A stretch of 36,903 bases of DNA from Frankiales bacterium (GTDB taxonomy: Bacteria; Actinomycetota; Actinomycetes; Mycobacteriales; SCTD01). Positions 16,760 to 24,623 of the stretch are shown piece by piece (positions within the stretch are counted from its first letter, which is position 1; every line of letters starts with the position of its first letter). The DNA lies in assembly GCA_025966135.1 (NCBI GenBank), contig JAOPVP010000033.1:1-36903 (forward strand). The letters run 5' to 3'. The notes below the pieces were generated by a model, which ran no database searches, was not told where the DNA came from, and saw only the letters and a program-made list of their open reading frames with translations. A program made the translations under genes and the position numbers.

Positions 16760-17029
16760 TCAGCCGACCAGCTGGGGGATGCGCTCGAACAGCTGCTGCG
16801 TGAACTCGACGGTGATGCGCAGCATCCAGCCGCCACTGAGGGCGAGGACGGCACCTCCGATGACGAGCTTCGGCACCATCGACAGGGTCTGGTCCTGCAC
16901 CTGGAAGACGGCCTGCACGAGGCTGATCACCACGCCCACGACCAGGGCGACAAGGAGCAGCGGGCCAGCCAGCTTGGCGGCCAGGATCATCGCCTGCCCA
17001 GCGATGTGGACGACGTCGGTCTCGTTCAA
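16760..17029 (-). CDS. fliQ: Flagellar export protein FliQ
   Basis: An 89-residue protein with two TM helices, exactly the FliQ length. 'NETDVVHIAGQAMILAAKLAGPLLLVALVVGVVISLVQAVFQVQDQTLSMVPK' contains the signature 'GxxISxxQAxTQxQeqTLsfxPK'. The start is a TTG at 17029, 19 bases after the fliP stop. A longer open frame to 17191 overlaps fliP heavily and lacks family similarity, so it is rejected. Confidence 0.94.
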   Translation of the reverse strand: MNETDVVHIAGQAMILAAKLAGPLLLVALVVGVVISLVQAVFQVQDQTLSMVPKLVIGGAVLALSGGWMLRITVEFTQQLFERIPQLVG

Positions 17030-17048
17030 AGCGGGAACCCCGATCAGT

Positions 17049-17855
17049 TCAGTGGAAGGAGCGGACGAGGGAGGAGACAACGAGGTACCAGCCGTCCACG
17101 GCCACGAAGAGCAGCAGCTTGAAGGGCAGTGAGATGAGCGACGGCGGGAGCATGGCCATGCCCATTGCGGAGAGCGCGGCGCTGACGACAAGGTCGATGA
17201 CGATGAACGGGATGAACACCACGAAGCCGATCAGGAACGCAGCCCGCAGCTCGGAGATGACATAGGCCGGGACCAGGGTGGTGGTGGCGACAGCCGCAGG
17301 CGTGGCGGGTGCAGGCTTACCCGAGAGGTCCACGAACAGCTGCAGGTCCTTCTCCCGGACCTGCTTGAGCATGAAGGTCCGGAAGGGTGCGAGGCCCTTG
17401 TCGATGGCCTGCTGCTGGGTGATCGTGCCTTTCAAGAACGGCTGTACGGCGTCATGGTTGGCCTGGCTGAAGACCGGCCCCATCACGAAGAACGTCAGGA
17501 ACATCGCCAGGCCGATGAGGACCTGGTTCGGCGGGACGCCCTGGGTGCCGAGCGCCGAGCGGGTGAAACCCAGCACGATGACGATGCGCGTGAAGGCCGT
17601 GACCATGATGAGCAGACCCGGCAGCAACGACAGGGCGCCGAGCAGCAGCACCAGCGAGACCGGTTGCGTGAGGCCGCCGGTGCCGCTGCGGATGTCGAGC
17701 CCCGTGCCGGGGGTGACCAATGGCGACGGGACAGGGGTCGGCCCGGCCAGAGCAGGCGCGGCCAATCCCAGGAAGAAGGTGGTGAGCAGCAGGGTCAAAG
17801 CAGCGCGTCGTCCCCGTCCGCAGCGCGGAGAGTGGGCCGGCACGCGTGGGACCAC
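17049..17855 (-). CDS. fliP: Flagellar export protein FliP
   Basis: A 268-residue protein with an N-terminal signal peptide ('RRAALTLLLTTFFLGLAAPALAG'), as FliP usually has, and four TM helices. Family landmarks are 'LLPGLLIMVTAFTRIVIVLGFTRSALGTQGVPPNQVLIGLAMFLTFFVM' and 'AYVISELRAAFLIGFVVFIPFIVIDLVVSAALSAMGMAMLPP'. FliP forms most of the export pore. The GTG start lies 61 bases inside fliO, an unusually long overlap for this operon, so fliP translation is probably coupled to fliO. Confidence 0.96.
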   Translation of the reverse strand: MVPRVPAHSPRCGRGRRAALTLLLTTFFLGLAAPALAGPTPVPSPLVTPGTGLDIRSGTGGLTQPVSLVLLLGALSLLPGLLIMVTAFTRIVIVLGFTRSALGTQGVPPNQVLIGLAMFLTFFVMGPVFSQANHDAVQPFLKGTITQQQAIDKGLAPFRTFMLKQVREKDLQLFVDLSGKPAPATPAAVATTTLVPAYVISELRAAFLIGFVVFIPFIVIDLVVSAALSAMGMAMLPPSLISLPFKLLLFVAVDGWYLVVSSLVRSFH

Positions 17856-18325
17856 GGGTGCTCCTTGTCCTGCAGGGCTTCCATGCGGGCCACGCGACGC
17901 CGGGCGGCGAGGCGGGTCGGGGCTGTCACGGATCCATCCATGCCAGCGGGGGTCTCGCCGCGCAGCGACGCCAGGGCGGCGGCCACGGCGGCGGCGGAGA
18001 CGTTGTTCTGGGGACGCGCACCGAGCAGCGCGGACAGTGCGTGCTTCGGTCGGGCGGTCGTGTCACGGAGCTCCGCGACCTCAGCCGCGTCCTCGCTCGT
18101 GAGGAGCGTGACGGTGTGGTCGGTGACCCCGAGCAGCAGGTCCTTGCCGTCGACGCGGACGACCGTCAGGGCGGCACCCTTGCCGAGACGGGTGGAGCCG
18201 CGGACCTCGAGCAGCCGGTTCTTGCCGTGTCCTCGCAGGCTCTCGGTGCGCTTGAGCACCCACAGCACGAAAGCGAGCAGGCCGAAGACCAGAACCACCT
18301 TGAGGAGCAGCAGCAAGGCAGACAC
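17795..18325 (-). CDS. fliO: Flagellar biosynthesis protein FliO
   Basis: A 176-residue single-pass membrane protein that assists FliP assembly. One N-terminal TM helix ('LLLLLKVVLVFGLLAFVLWVL') is followed by a compact beta domain: 'LLEVRGSTRLGKGAALTVVRVDGKDLLLGVTDHTVTLL' is the FliO signature. The C-terminal ~90 residues are variable. GTG directly abuts the fliN stop (TAG then GTG). It overlaps fliP by 61 bases. Gene order fliN-fliO-fliP-fliQ-fliR supports the call. Confidence 0.9.
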   Translation of the reverse strand: MSALLLLLKVVLVFGLLAFVLWVLKRTESLRGHGKNRLLEVRGSTRLGKGAALTVVRVDGKDLLLGVTDHTVTLLTSEDAAEVAELRDTTARPKHALSALLGARPQNNVSAAAVAAALASLRGETPAGMDGSVTAPTRLAARRRVARMEALQDKEHPWSHACRPTLRAADGDDALL

Positions 18326-18829
18326 CTAGCGCTCGACGACCGCGGTGATGCGGACGCCGAACTCGCCGTCGATGACGACGACCTCCCCGCGCGCGACGAG
18401 GCAGCCGTTGACGAGGACGTCAACAGGAGCGTCGGCGGAGCGGTCGAGCTCCAGGACGGCACCGGGGGCGAGGGAGAGCAGGTCGCGCAGTGGAAGCTTC
18501 ACCCGACCGAGCTCGACGGCGAGCTCGACCTGGACATCGGCCAACAGACGCAGGTCGCGGGGGTCGCCGAAGCCGGCGCCGGCGCCGAGATCGGGCAGGT
18601 CGGGACGGGGGAGGGGCGGGAGGTCGGTTGCCTCAGGGCCCATCCGTACCGCATCCGCTGGGGTCGCGATGGTGGTGACATCCGCCAGGGAGGTCACGGC
18701 CTCAACGGGCACCTCGGGACTGGGCACCGGCTCGACCACGTCCGCCTCGGCCGCCGCCACGACGGACGCGGGGTCGGGGACGGCCTCGACGCCGGCGAAC
18801 GCGTCGGCGAACTCGTCAGGAAGGGACAT
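18326..18829 (-). CDS. fliN: Flagellar motor switch protein FliN
   Basis: A 167-residue C-ring protein. The SpoA domain fills residues ~95-165: 'VQVELAVELGRVKLPLRDLLSLAPGAVLELDRSADAPVDVLVNGCLVARGEVVVIDGEFGVRI' is a textbook FliN core. The N-terminal ~90 residues are acidic, P/V-rich and probably disordered, longer than in E. coli FliN (137 aa). They lack any CheC-like phosphatase module, so it is not FliY. ATG directly follows the fliM stop (TAG ATG). Confidence 0.95.
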   Translation of the reverse strand: MSLPDEFADAFAGVEAVPDPASVVAAAEADVVEPVPSPEVPVEAVTSLADVTTIATPADAVRMGPEATDLPPLPRPDLPDLGAGAGFGDPRDLRLLADVQVELAVELGRVKLPLRDLLSLAPGAVLELDRSADAPVDVLVNGCLVARGEVVVIDGEFGVRITAVVER

Positions 18830-19774
18830 CTACAGGCCTCCATCGTGACCGTGGCTCTGGGGGGCTCCGACGGGCGCGTGCACGACGACGGCCCGGCGGC
18901 GGCCGCGTCGCCCCAGGGCGGCAGCCAGGGTCGGCAGGTCGTCGCCATCGCCTGCGAGGACACCGACGAGCTGGGAAGGTGCCTCGGGGTCCAGCCGGAT
19001 GATGTCTCCGGGCGCAAGGTCCTCGACGTCCTCGGCCGTGACGATCGTCGCCGCCAGGCGGAACGAGATCTCGATGGGCACGTCCCCGAGCACTGCCTCG
19101 GCAGCGTGAGTGGGGATGGGCGGTGCTGCATCCGCCACTGAGGGCAGCAGGGACTTGGCAGGAAGGCAGACCGTGAGGCGCACCACCATGCCCAAGGGGA
19201 GCTCGAGGTCGAGCGGGATGGCCACCACCTCACCGCCGCCGACCGGAAGCGGGTCGTCGCTGATGGGGCCGGCGGTGAGACCGGTCACGCCGTGGTCTGC
19301 CAGGGCCTCGGCCAGGGGCCGGAGCGCGGGCAGCGTGTGGCGGATGAGCAGCTGCTGCTCGAGCGGGGTGCAGGGGCGAGCCTCGCCCTCTCCCATCCCA
19401 CCGAGGTACAGGTCGGCAAGGGCGACCGCGACATCCGCAGGGACGAGCAGCAGGCCTGGGTCCGGCAACCCGCAGGACAGCGGACTCCACACGGCGGCAG
19501 GGCTGGCGACCTCCACCAGGGCGACCCGGCGGACGCCCGGGCAGCTCACCGGGACGTTGCGCCCACAGGCCAGTCCCAGCAGCAGGCCGACGCGGGGGGC
19601 GGCATCGGTGACCGCCGCGACGAGCCGCGCGGCGCCGGCCGGCATCGGCAGCGGGTCGCGGAAGTCGAACAACTGGGCGGGGGGCACACCCGTCCATCGT
19701 CGCGAGCCACCGACGAGTGCATGGTCCGACCGGGCCATTCCGCCGTAGCCACCCGTCGGGTCACCGGTAATCAT
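18830..19774 (-). CDS. fliM: Flagellar motor switch protein FliM, divergent
   Basis: A C-ring protein of up to 314 residues. The middle CheC-like domain is recognised by 'VALADLYLGGMGEGEARPCTPLEQQLL', the equivalent of the FliM 'GGxG' and 'FTxxE' region. The C-terminal SpoA domain is 'LGDVPIEISFRLAATIVTAEDVEDLAPGDIIRLD'. The usual N-terminal CheY-P-binding peptide ('LSQDEIDALL') is not visible in the first 30 residues. The start is uncertain: ATG 19774 has no clear ribosome binding site, and ATG 19738 ('MARSDHAL') is an alternative. It follows motB by 40 bases; fliL, often found here, is missing. Confidence 0.85.
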   Translation of the reverse strand: MITGDPTGGYGGMARSDHALVGGSRRWTGVPPAQLFDFRDPLPMPAGAARLVAAVTDAAPRVGLLLGLACGRNVPVSCPGVRRVALVEVASPAAVWSPLSCGLPDPGLLLVPADVAVALADLYLGGMGEGEARPCTPLEQQLLIRHTLPALRPLAEALADHGVTGLTAGPISDDPLPVGGGEVVAIPLDLELPLGMVVRLTVCLPAKSLLPSVADAAPPIPTHAAEAVLGDVPIEISFRLAATIVTAEDVEDLAPGDIIRLDPEAPSQLVGVLAGDGDDLPTLAAALGRRGRRRAVVVHAPVGAPQSHGHDGGL

Positions 19775-19814
19775 CTTTGTATGGCCCAGACGGTGTCTGT
19801 TCGGCGCAGTCGGG

Positions 19815-20663
19815 CTAGTGGTGCGGGCCGGGGCTCGGCGTGGCGCTCGCCTTGGTCGCTGTGGTCGGGGTCGCCGCCGTCTTCGGAGCCGCCTTCGGGG
19901 CCGCGATCACGACGATGTCCACGCGACGGTTGGCCGCCATGCCGGCTTCCGTCGAGTTGGTCGCCCGCGGCCGCGTGTCGGCGTACCCGGCGGCCGACAG
20001 GCGGGTCGCCTGCAGGTGGTCGTTGTTCAGCAGGAAGCGCAGGACGGCGGTGGCGCGGGCCGTCGAGAGCTCCCAGTTGGAGGGGAAGGAGGCGCTGCTG
20101 ATGGGACGCGGATCGGTGTGACCCTCGACGACGAGCGGGTTGCGCATGCTGGAGAACACCACGCCGAGGCTGGTGAGCAGGCGCTGGCCGCGGTAGGTCA
20201 CGGTGGCCTGGGCGCTGTCGAAGAGCACGCCGCTGACCACGTTGACGACCAGTCCCCGGGGGTCGAGATCGACTTGCACCTCGTTCTGCAACCCGGTGAG
20301 GGCGAGCTCGTGGTCGAGCTTCTTCTTGAGGTCCCTCAGGGCCGCCTGGTCCAGGGCCGGCTTGAGCTGGTCGGAGACCGGCGACGGGCTCGGATCGGGC
20401 TTGCCGACGAGAGCGCCGGGCTTGGTCTGCAGCTTCTGACCGTTCGGCGGGTCGCCAACACCTGGCATGGAGTGCACGTGCTTGCCCATGCCCTGCGTGA
20501 AGGCCTCCTGGAACGCCTCGTACTTCTTGAGGTCCAGGACACTCATCGCGTAGAGCATCATGAACAGCGCGAGCAGGAGCGTGATGAGGTCGGCGTAGGT
20601 GAGCAGCCACCTGTCTTGGTTCTCGTGTCCTTCCTCGTGCACCGCGTGCCGGCGGCGGGACAC
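19815..20663 (-). CDS. motB: Flagellar stator protein MotB
   Basis: A 282-residue peptidoglycan-anchored stator subunit. A single TM helix near residues 20-42 carries the essential ion-binding Asp25 in 'LTYADLITLLLALFMMLYAMS'. The OmpA-like domain (~150-265) includes 'LVVEGHTDPRPISSASFPSNWELSTARATAVLRFL' and 'GYADTRP'. The tail is Ala/Thr/Pro-rich. The GTG at 20663 follows the motA stop by one base. A longer frame to 20759 overlaps motA and is rejected. The coupling ion cannot be decided from sequence. Confidence 0.95.
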   Translation of the reverse strand: MSRRRHAVHEEGHENQDRWLLTYADLITLLLALFMMLYAMSVLDLKKYEAFQEAFTQGMGKHVHSMPGVGDPPNGQKLQTKPGALVGKPDPSPSPVSDQLKPALDQAALRDLKKKLDHELALTGLQNEVQVDLDPRGLVVNVVSGVLFDSAQATVTYRGQRLLTSLGVVFSSMRNPLVVEGHTDPRPISSASFPSNWELSTARATAVLRFLLNNDHLQATRLSAAGYADTRPRATNSTEAGMAANRRVDIVVIAAPKAAPKTAATPTTATKASATPSPGPHH

Positions 20664-20664
20664 G

Positions 20665-21462
20665 TCAGGCCGCCTTCTCTTCCTTGGCGCCCACGGCCTC
20701 GCGAACCTTCGGTGCGAGGTGGCTCTTGAGGCGCTCGCCCACCGCCCGCGGCGACACACCCGCCTGGATGGCCAGGATCCCCTGGACGACCAGCTCCCGG
20801 TGCGCGACCTCGACTGCGCTCACGCGCTTGAGCTTGTTGGCCAACGGAAGCCACAGGAGGTTCGCGCTCATGACGCCCCACAGGGTCGCGATGAACGCAG
20901 AGCTGATGGCCTTGCCGAGGCCAGCCGGGTCCGACAGTCCCGCGAGGGCGTGCACGAGACCCAACACGGTGCCGATGATGCCCAGCGTGGGCGCGAAGCC
21001 GCCAGCATCGAGGAACCACTTCGCGGCGACCTTGTGCCGCTCCTGCAAGGCGACGATCTCCATCTCCAGCGCCTCCGCGACCTCCTCGGAGTCGGTGCCG
21101 TCGATGACCAGCTCCAGGCCGCGCTTGAGGAACGGGTCCTCGACCGCTTTGGCCCTCTCCTCCAGGGCCAGCAGCCCGTCGCGACGGGCGATGTCGGCGT
21201 AGGTCATGAGCTCGGTGACGGTCGCCGCGCTGTCGACCTTCTTGCCAGGGAGGATGCAGCGCAGGAACGCCTTCATGATCCCGCCGATGTCGCTCAGCTT
21301 GTTGCTGGCGACGCAGATGCCCAACGTGCCGACGAAGACGAGGATCAGCGCGGGGACGGAGAGCATGGAGGCAGGGTTACCCCCCTCCATGATGTAGCTG
21401 CCGAGCACCGCACCGAAGGCCAGCACGATGCCGACCGGAGTCGCGACCTCCACCGTCAGCAC
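20665..21462 (-). CDS. motA: Flagellar stator protein MotA
   Basis: A 265-residue membrane protein with four TM helices that forms the MotA5-MotB2 stator. It shows 'GIVLAFGAVLGSYIMEGG' (TM1), 'ALILVFVGTLGICVAS' (TM2), the cytoplasmic region that meets FliG ('RRDGLLALEERAKAVEDPFLKRGLELVIDG'), and TM3-4 'GGFAPTLGIIGTVLGLVHALAGL' and 'AFIATLWGVMSANLLWLPLANKLK'. The gene overlaps flbD by 7 bases and motB follows at once. Confidence 0.96.
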   Translation of the reverse strand: MLTVEVATPVGIVLAFGAVLGSYIMEGGNPASMLSVPALILVFVGTLGICVASNKLSDIGGIMKAFLRCILPGKKVDSAATVTELMTYADIARRDGLLALEERAKAVEDPFLKRGLELVIDGTDSEEVAEALEMEIVALQERHKVAAKWFLDAGGFAPTLGIIGTVLGLVHALAGLSDPAGLGKAISSAFIATLWGVMSANLLWLPLANKLKRVSAVEVAHRELVVQGILAIQAGVSPRAVGERLKSHLAPKVREAVGAKEEKAA

Positions 21463-21728
21463 CCCCCGTCGGTGGCCGGGCGCAGGTGCAGCAGACGTCC
21501 CCCGTCATCGGATGGCGCGTCCAGTGGGACGAGGTGCAGCTCGGCGGCGGCCAGGACCGAGGCGCGGTAGGCAGCGACCTCGGCGACGACCGTCTCAGCG
21601 CTCTCGAGGACGACGTAGGTCTTGCCGTCCACGAGCGTGACCACGGTGTCGTGGTGTGACTCGACCGTCGCGACGAGGTCGGCGTTGAGGAACATCTCGC
21701 TGCCGTTGAGGCGCGTCAGACGTATCAC
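21456..21728 (-). CDS. flbD: FlbD-family protein
   Basis: A 90-residue small protein of the Gram-positive/spirochaete FlbD family (not the Caulobacter regulator of the same name). 'VIRLTRLNGSEMFLNADLVATVESHHDTVVTLVDGKTYVVLESAE' is the whole family core: 'I.LTrLNG..f.lNadlIe.iE..PDTvItL.nGkkyvV.Es'. A ~35-residue tail is extra. The GTG start is preceded by AGGAGGAG. It is typically linked to motA/motB, as here, and may act in motor assembly, though its function is unproven. It is the first gene of the motAB-fliM...flhA operon, with a candidate FliA promoter at 21795-21821. Confidence 0.92.
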   Translation of the reverse strand: MIRLTRLNGSEMFLNADLVATVESHHDTVVTLVDGKTYVVLESAETVVAEVAAYRASVLAAAELHLVPLDAPSDDGGRLLHLRPATDGGC

Positions 21729-21794
21729 GACTGCAGCCCTCCTCCTGAGGACACGACCCGAAGGTCGGCGTCGGCATCCTGCCGTCGCCCCCAC

Positions 21795-21821
21795 CCATCG
21801 GCGCGGGACCTCGATGTGTGA
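21795..21821 (-). promoter_or_regulatory. Candidate FliA-type promoter for the flbD-motAB operon
   Basis: On the minus strand TCAC is followed after exactly 15 bases by GCCGATGG, the geometry of FliA/WhiG promoters (TAAA-N15-GCCGATAA). It lies just after the flgE terminator and about 67 bases before the flbD start codon. The same pattern occurs before fliS and before the glycosyltransferase gene. Confidence 0.6.
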
Positions 21822-21837
21822 GCCACGGCAGTCGGGG

Positions 21838-21867
21838 AGGGCGCCCACCTCAGGAGGTGGGCGCCCT
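21838..21867 (-). terminator. Strong hairpin after flgE
   Basis: A perfect 13-bp stem (AGGGCGCCCACCT and its complement) with a 4-base loop lies 15 bases past the flgE stop. It divides the flgB...flgE operon from the flbD...flhA operon. It has the same GCGCCCACC arm core as the hairpins at 5596 and 36718. Confidence 0.8.
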
Positions 21868-21882
21868 ACCGTCGTACGGCGG

Positions 21883-22743
21883 TTATCGCTTGAGGTTGAC
21901 GAGCTCCGTGAGCATCTCGTCGCTGGAGGTGATGACCTTGGAGTTCGCCTGGAAGGCGCGCTGAGCGATCATCATGTTGGTGAACTCCTGAGCCAGGTCG
22001 ACGTTGCTCATCTCCAGCGCGCCGGCGGCCAGGCTGCCGCTGCCGGCCGTCCCGGCGACGACGTACTGCGCCACACCGGAGGCAGAGCCGGCGGTGAAGT
22101 GACCGTCGCCCCGGGCCGTCAGGCCTGCGGGGTTCGCGAACGTGGCGATGGCGATCTGACCGACGCAGAGCGAGGAGCCGTTGGAGTAGACGGCGTTGAG
22201 CTTGCCGTCGTTGCCGATCGCGAATGACCGCAGCTGGGCGGTGGGGTCGTTCGGGTCCGTGGGGGGAATGACCAGGGGCGCCAGATCTGTGGGGGCCGTG
22301 GAGGGGATCGCGCCGGTCGAGTCGGCAGGCCAGCCCTGGAGCATGGCGCCGCTGGGGTCCACCAGGTGGTTGGTCTCGTCCGGGGAGAACGACCCGGCAC
22401 GGGTGTACATGGTGTCGGTGCCGAGCAGCATCGTGAACGCGCCGGAGCCCTGAATGGCGAGATCCGTTGGGCGCCCGGTGTTCTGGATGGCCCCCTGGGT
22501 CTGGATCGCATCGACGGCGGTGACGTGCACGCCGAGGCCGACCTGTGTCGGGTTGGTGGAGCCGACGTTGGTGCCGTTGCCGGCGCTGCCGTCCTTCAGG
22601 ACCTGGGAGAGCGTGTCCTGGAACACGACCCGACTGGCCTTGTAGCCCGAGGAGTTGACGTTGGCGATGTTGTCGCCGATGACGTCCATCATCATCTGGT
22701 TGGAACGCATGCCGGAGACGCCGGCATACAGGGAACGCATCAT
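21883..22743 (-). CDS. flgE: Flagellar hook protein FlgE (short form)
   Basis: A 286-residue axial protein. The N-terminus 'MMRSLYAGVSGMRSNQMMMDVIGDNIANVNSSGYKASRVVFQDTLSQ' and C-terminus 'SNVDLAQEFTNMMIAQRAFQANSKVITSSDEMLTELVNLKR' are the coiled-coil termini shared by FlgE/FlgF/FlgG. The ending 'VITSSDEML..LVNLKR' and the position after fliK-flgD favour hook FlgE. At 286 residues it is closer to rod FlgG (~260) than to typical FlgE (~400), so the outer hook domains are minimal. GGAGG before ATG 22743 fixes the start. No separate flgF or flgG is seen in the window. Confidence 0.88.
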   Translation of the reverse strand: MMRSLYAGVSGMRSNQMMMDVIGDNIANVNSSGYKASRVVFQDTLSQVLKDGSAGNGTNVGSTNPTQVGLGVHVTAVDAIQTQGAIQNTGRPTDLAIQGSGAFTMLLGTDTMYTRAGSFSPDETNHLVDPSGAMLQGWPADSTGAIPSTAPTDLAPLVIPPTDPNDPTAQLRSFAIGNDGKLNAVYSNGSSLCVGQIAIATFANPAGLTARGDGHFTAGSASGVAQYVVAGTAGSGSLAAGALEMSNVDLAQEFTNMMIAQRAFQANSKVITSSDEMLTELVNLKR

Positions 22744-22832
22744 GGCGAGGTCCTCCACAGGGGAGCGTGAGGAGCCGTCCTGGCGGGGTGACGGTGCGCC
22801 GTCCTGGCGCGCCGGTCGTACGAGCTGTGCTG

Positions 22833-23270
22833 TCAGGGCTGAGCTGGTGTCGCTGTTTGCTGCTCCACCTTGGTGACGTCACCGATCGCCAGCGTGCTGC
22901 CGTCGGCGAGGGTGAGCTGAGGGCCGTCCACGCCGAGCGTGACGCTGGTGACGAGGCCGGTGTGGTCGGTGTTGTCCGAGGCGATCCCGGTCACCTGCTT
23001 GCCCACGAGGGACTCGGCAGACAGCCTTTCCTGCCAGGCCTGCGCGGTCTTCTGCGCATCGACGAGCTGACCGAGCTTCTCGACCTGGGCGAAGACCGCC
23101 ATCTGGCTCATGTACTGGTTGCTGTCGGCGGGGGACATGGGGTTCTGGTACTTCATCTGGGCCACCAGCAGCTTCATGAACGCGTCCGGGCCCAAGCCGC
23201 TGTCGGCAAGGGTGGACGTGGTCTGGGTGCTGCCGGTGGTCGAGCTGGCACCGGAGATCGGCGTCGTCAT
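22833..23270 (-). CDS. flgD: Hook capping scaffold protein FlgD
   Basis: A 145-residue secreted scaffold for hook assembly. The N-terminal FlgD signature 'LGPDAFMKLLVAQMKYQNPMSPADSNQYMSQMAVFAQVEKL' is intact. The C-terminal part ('LVGKQVTGIASDNTDHTGLVTSVTLGVDGPQLTLADGSTLAIGDVTKV') is only a short beta domain, lacking the FnIII-like FLgD_ig repeat of E. coli FlgD (231 aa); this compact form is common outside proteobacteria. It starts 12 bases after the fliK stop. Confidence 0.94.
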   Translation of the reverse strand: MTTPISGASSTTGSTQTTSTLADSGLGPDAFMKLLVAQMKYQNPMSPADSNQYMSQMAVFAQVEKLGQLVDAQKTAQAWQERLSAESLVGKQVTGIASDNTDHTGLVTSVTLGVDGPQLTLADGSTLAIGDVTKVEQQTATPAQP

Positions 23271-23282
23271 GTCAGGCGTCCT

Positions 23283-24623
23283 CTACAACCAGGTGCCCGC
23301 GGGCTGCGGGCTGGGGACGTCGTCCATGACGTGGGCAGTGCTCGTCCGTCCATCGGTGCTGTCGCTGCTGCGTGGAGTCGCCCGATCGGGGGTCTGTCGC
23401 TCCTGCTGCCCGCCGGTGAGCACGTCGCCCTGCGAGACGTCAAACGACGAGAGGTCCAGGCCCTGCTCGCGCAGCACCTGCTTGACGTCGAAGGACTGCG
23501 CCTGCAGGTCGCTCCGTGCCGCGAGGTCAGGGGTGCGCAGCTGCACGTCGACCTGGCCGTCCTTGACGGTCAGCCGGACGAGTACGGCGCCGAGCTCGGG
23601 AGGGTCCAGGCGGACGACGAGGCTCGTCCGGCCGCCTGCGCTCTTGAGGTGCCGGGCAGCTTCGGCCAGTGCCGGCTGAACGTGCCGCGTGGGCCCCGTC
23701 ACCGTGCTGGCCACCGGTGGGGTGGCACTCGGCGCGACGGCGGCTGGCGTCGGGGCGGCCGTGACGGTGGCGGGTAGGGCGGTCGTCGGGGGGACGACCG
23801 GGTCGGCGATGGCCACGACCGGGTCGGCCGGCACCGGCACCTCGGCCCGGGAGGGCTGTGGTTCCACCGCCTTCTCGTCGTGGGAGGCGGGCGGGCTCGT
23901 CTCGACCGGACCGGGTTCCTGATCGGTGACGCCCGAGGTCGACGGGTGACTGGCCCCCGCCGCCGAGCCGGCGGGACGGACGGGGTCGGCTGCCGCGGGT
24001 CGGGGGGTCACTGGCGCGGCAGCGACCGGCACGGCTGCCGGTGGTGCGGTGCTGACGGGCGCCTCGACCGGTACGGCGGTGACGGGCGCGGCCGCTGCGG
24101 GGACCGTGACCTGGGGCACGGCGGTCACAGGTGCCTGGGCGACTGGCACAGGCGCGACTGGCACAGGCGCGACCGGCACGGGGGCGACCGGCAGGGACGC
24201 GACCGGCAGGGGCGGCGCGACCGGCAGCGACGCGACCGGCATAGCGACTGGCATAGCGACTGGCATAGCGACGGGTAGAGCAGCGACCGGCGCGGCAGCC
24301 ACGGGTGCCGCTGCCGTGGGGGTGGCGGTCAGCAAGGCCGGCGAGGCAGGGAGCGTCGGCAGCATCGTCATCGCGGGAATCGCGGGGTGCTCGCCCTGAG
24401 CGGCATCCTGACCCATCGCGGAGGCGGTCGCCGCAGGGGCGGTGCCGGTGGCACCGGCAGGGACCGGGACGGGAAGGGGGGCTACGCCCGGGCTCGGGAC
24501 CGCGAGACCGGCCAGGGCGGCGAGCAGCGCAGCGAACGCGTCCGGCGGTGCGGTGGCCGCGTCCGCCGGAGCGGCCTTGTCCGCTGCCACAGCGGGCTTC
24601 CCGGTCAGGATCGGCATGGTCAT
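23283..24623 (-). CDS. fliK: Flagellar hook-length control protein FliK
   Basis: A 446-residue secreted ruler. The N-terminus (1-60) is Ala-rich, and ~60-320 is low complexity in P/V/A/T with no Cys and no stable fold expected. It includes a tandem PVAM/PVAP repeat coded by 12-bp units (24136-24300). The C-terminal ~100 residues form the FliK_C switch domain: 'RTSLVVRLDPPELGAVLVRLTVKDGQVDVQLRTPDLAARSDLQ' is diagnostic. It would set hook length and then trigger FlhB. The ATG at 24623 overlaps the stop of the hydrolase gene (ATGA). A longer frame to 25145 is a shadow inside that gene. Confidence 0.9.
   Translation of the reverse strand: MTMPILTGKPAVAADKAAPADAATAPPDAFAALLAALAGLAVPSPGVAPLPVPVPAGATGTAPAATASAMGQDAAQGEHPAIPAMTMLPTLPASPALLTATPTAAAPVAAAPVAALPVAMPVAMPVAMPVASLPVAPPLPVASLPVAPVPVAPVPVAPVPVAQAPVTAVPQVTVPAAAAPVTAVPVEAPVSTAPPAAVPVAAAPVTPRPAAADPVRPAGSAAGASHPSTSGVTDQEPGPVETSPPASHDEKAVEPQPSRAEVPVPADPVVAIADPVVPPTTALPATVTAAPTPAAVAPSATPPVASTVTGPTRHVQPALAEAARHLKSAGGRTSLVVRLDPPELGAVLVRLTVKDGQVDVQLRTPDLAARSDLQAQSFDVKQVLREQGLDLSSFDVSQGDVLTGGQQERQTPDRATPRSSDSTDGRTSTAHVMDDVPSPQPAGTWL
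24136..24300 (-). repeat. Tandem 12-bp repeat inside fliK
   Basis: About a dozen imperfect 12-bp units (minus strand form CCxGTCGCxxxG) encode repeated 'PVAx' tetrapeptides. Three consecutive units are nearly identical ('PVAMPVAMPVAM'), as are three 'PVAPV' units. The unit is a multiple of three, so gain or loss keeps the frame. Confidence 0.8.

Noticed and set aside
24136..24300. The repeat block in fliK as a CRISPR or intergenic repeat array
   Set aside because: The units are 12 bp, contiguous, without spacers, and in frame with the fliK coding sequence. It is a protein-coding tandem repeat.
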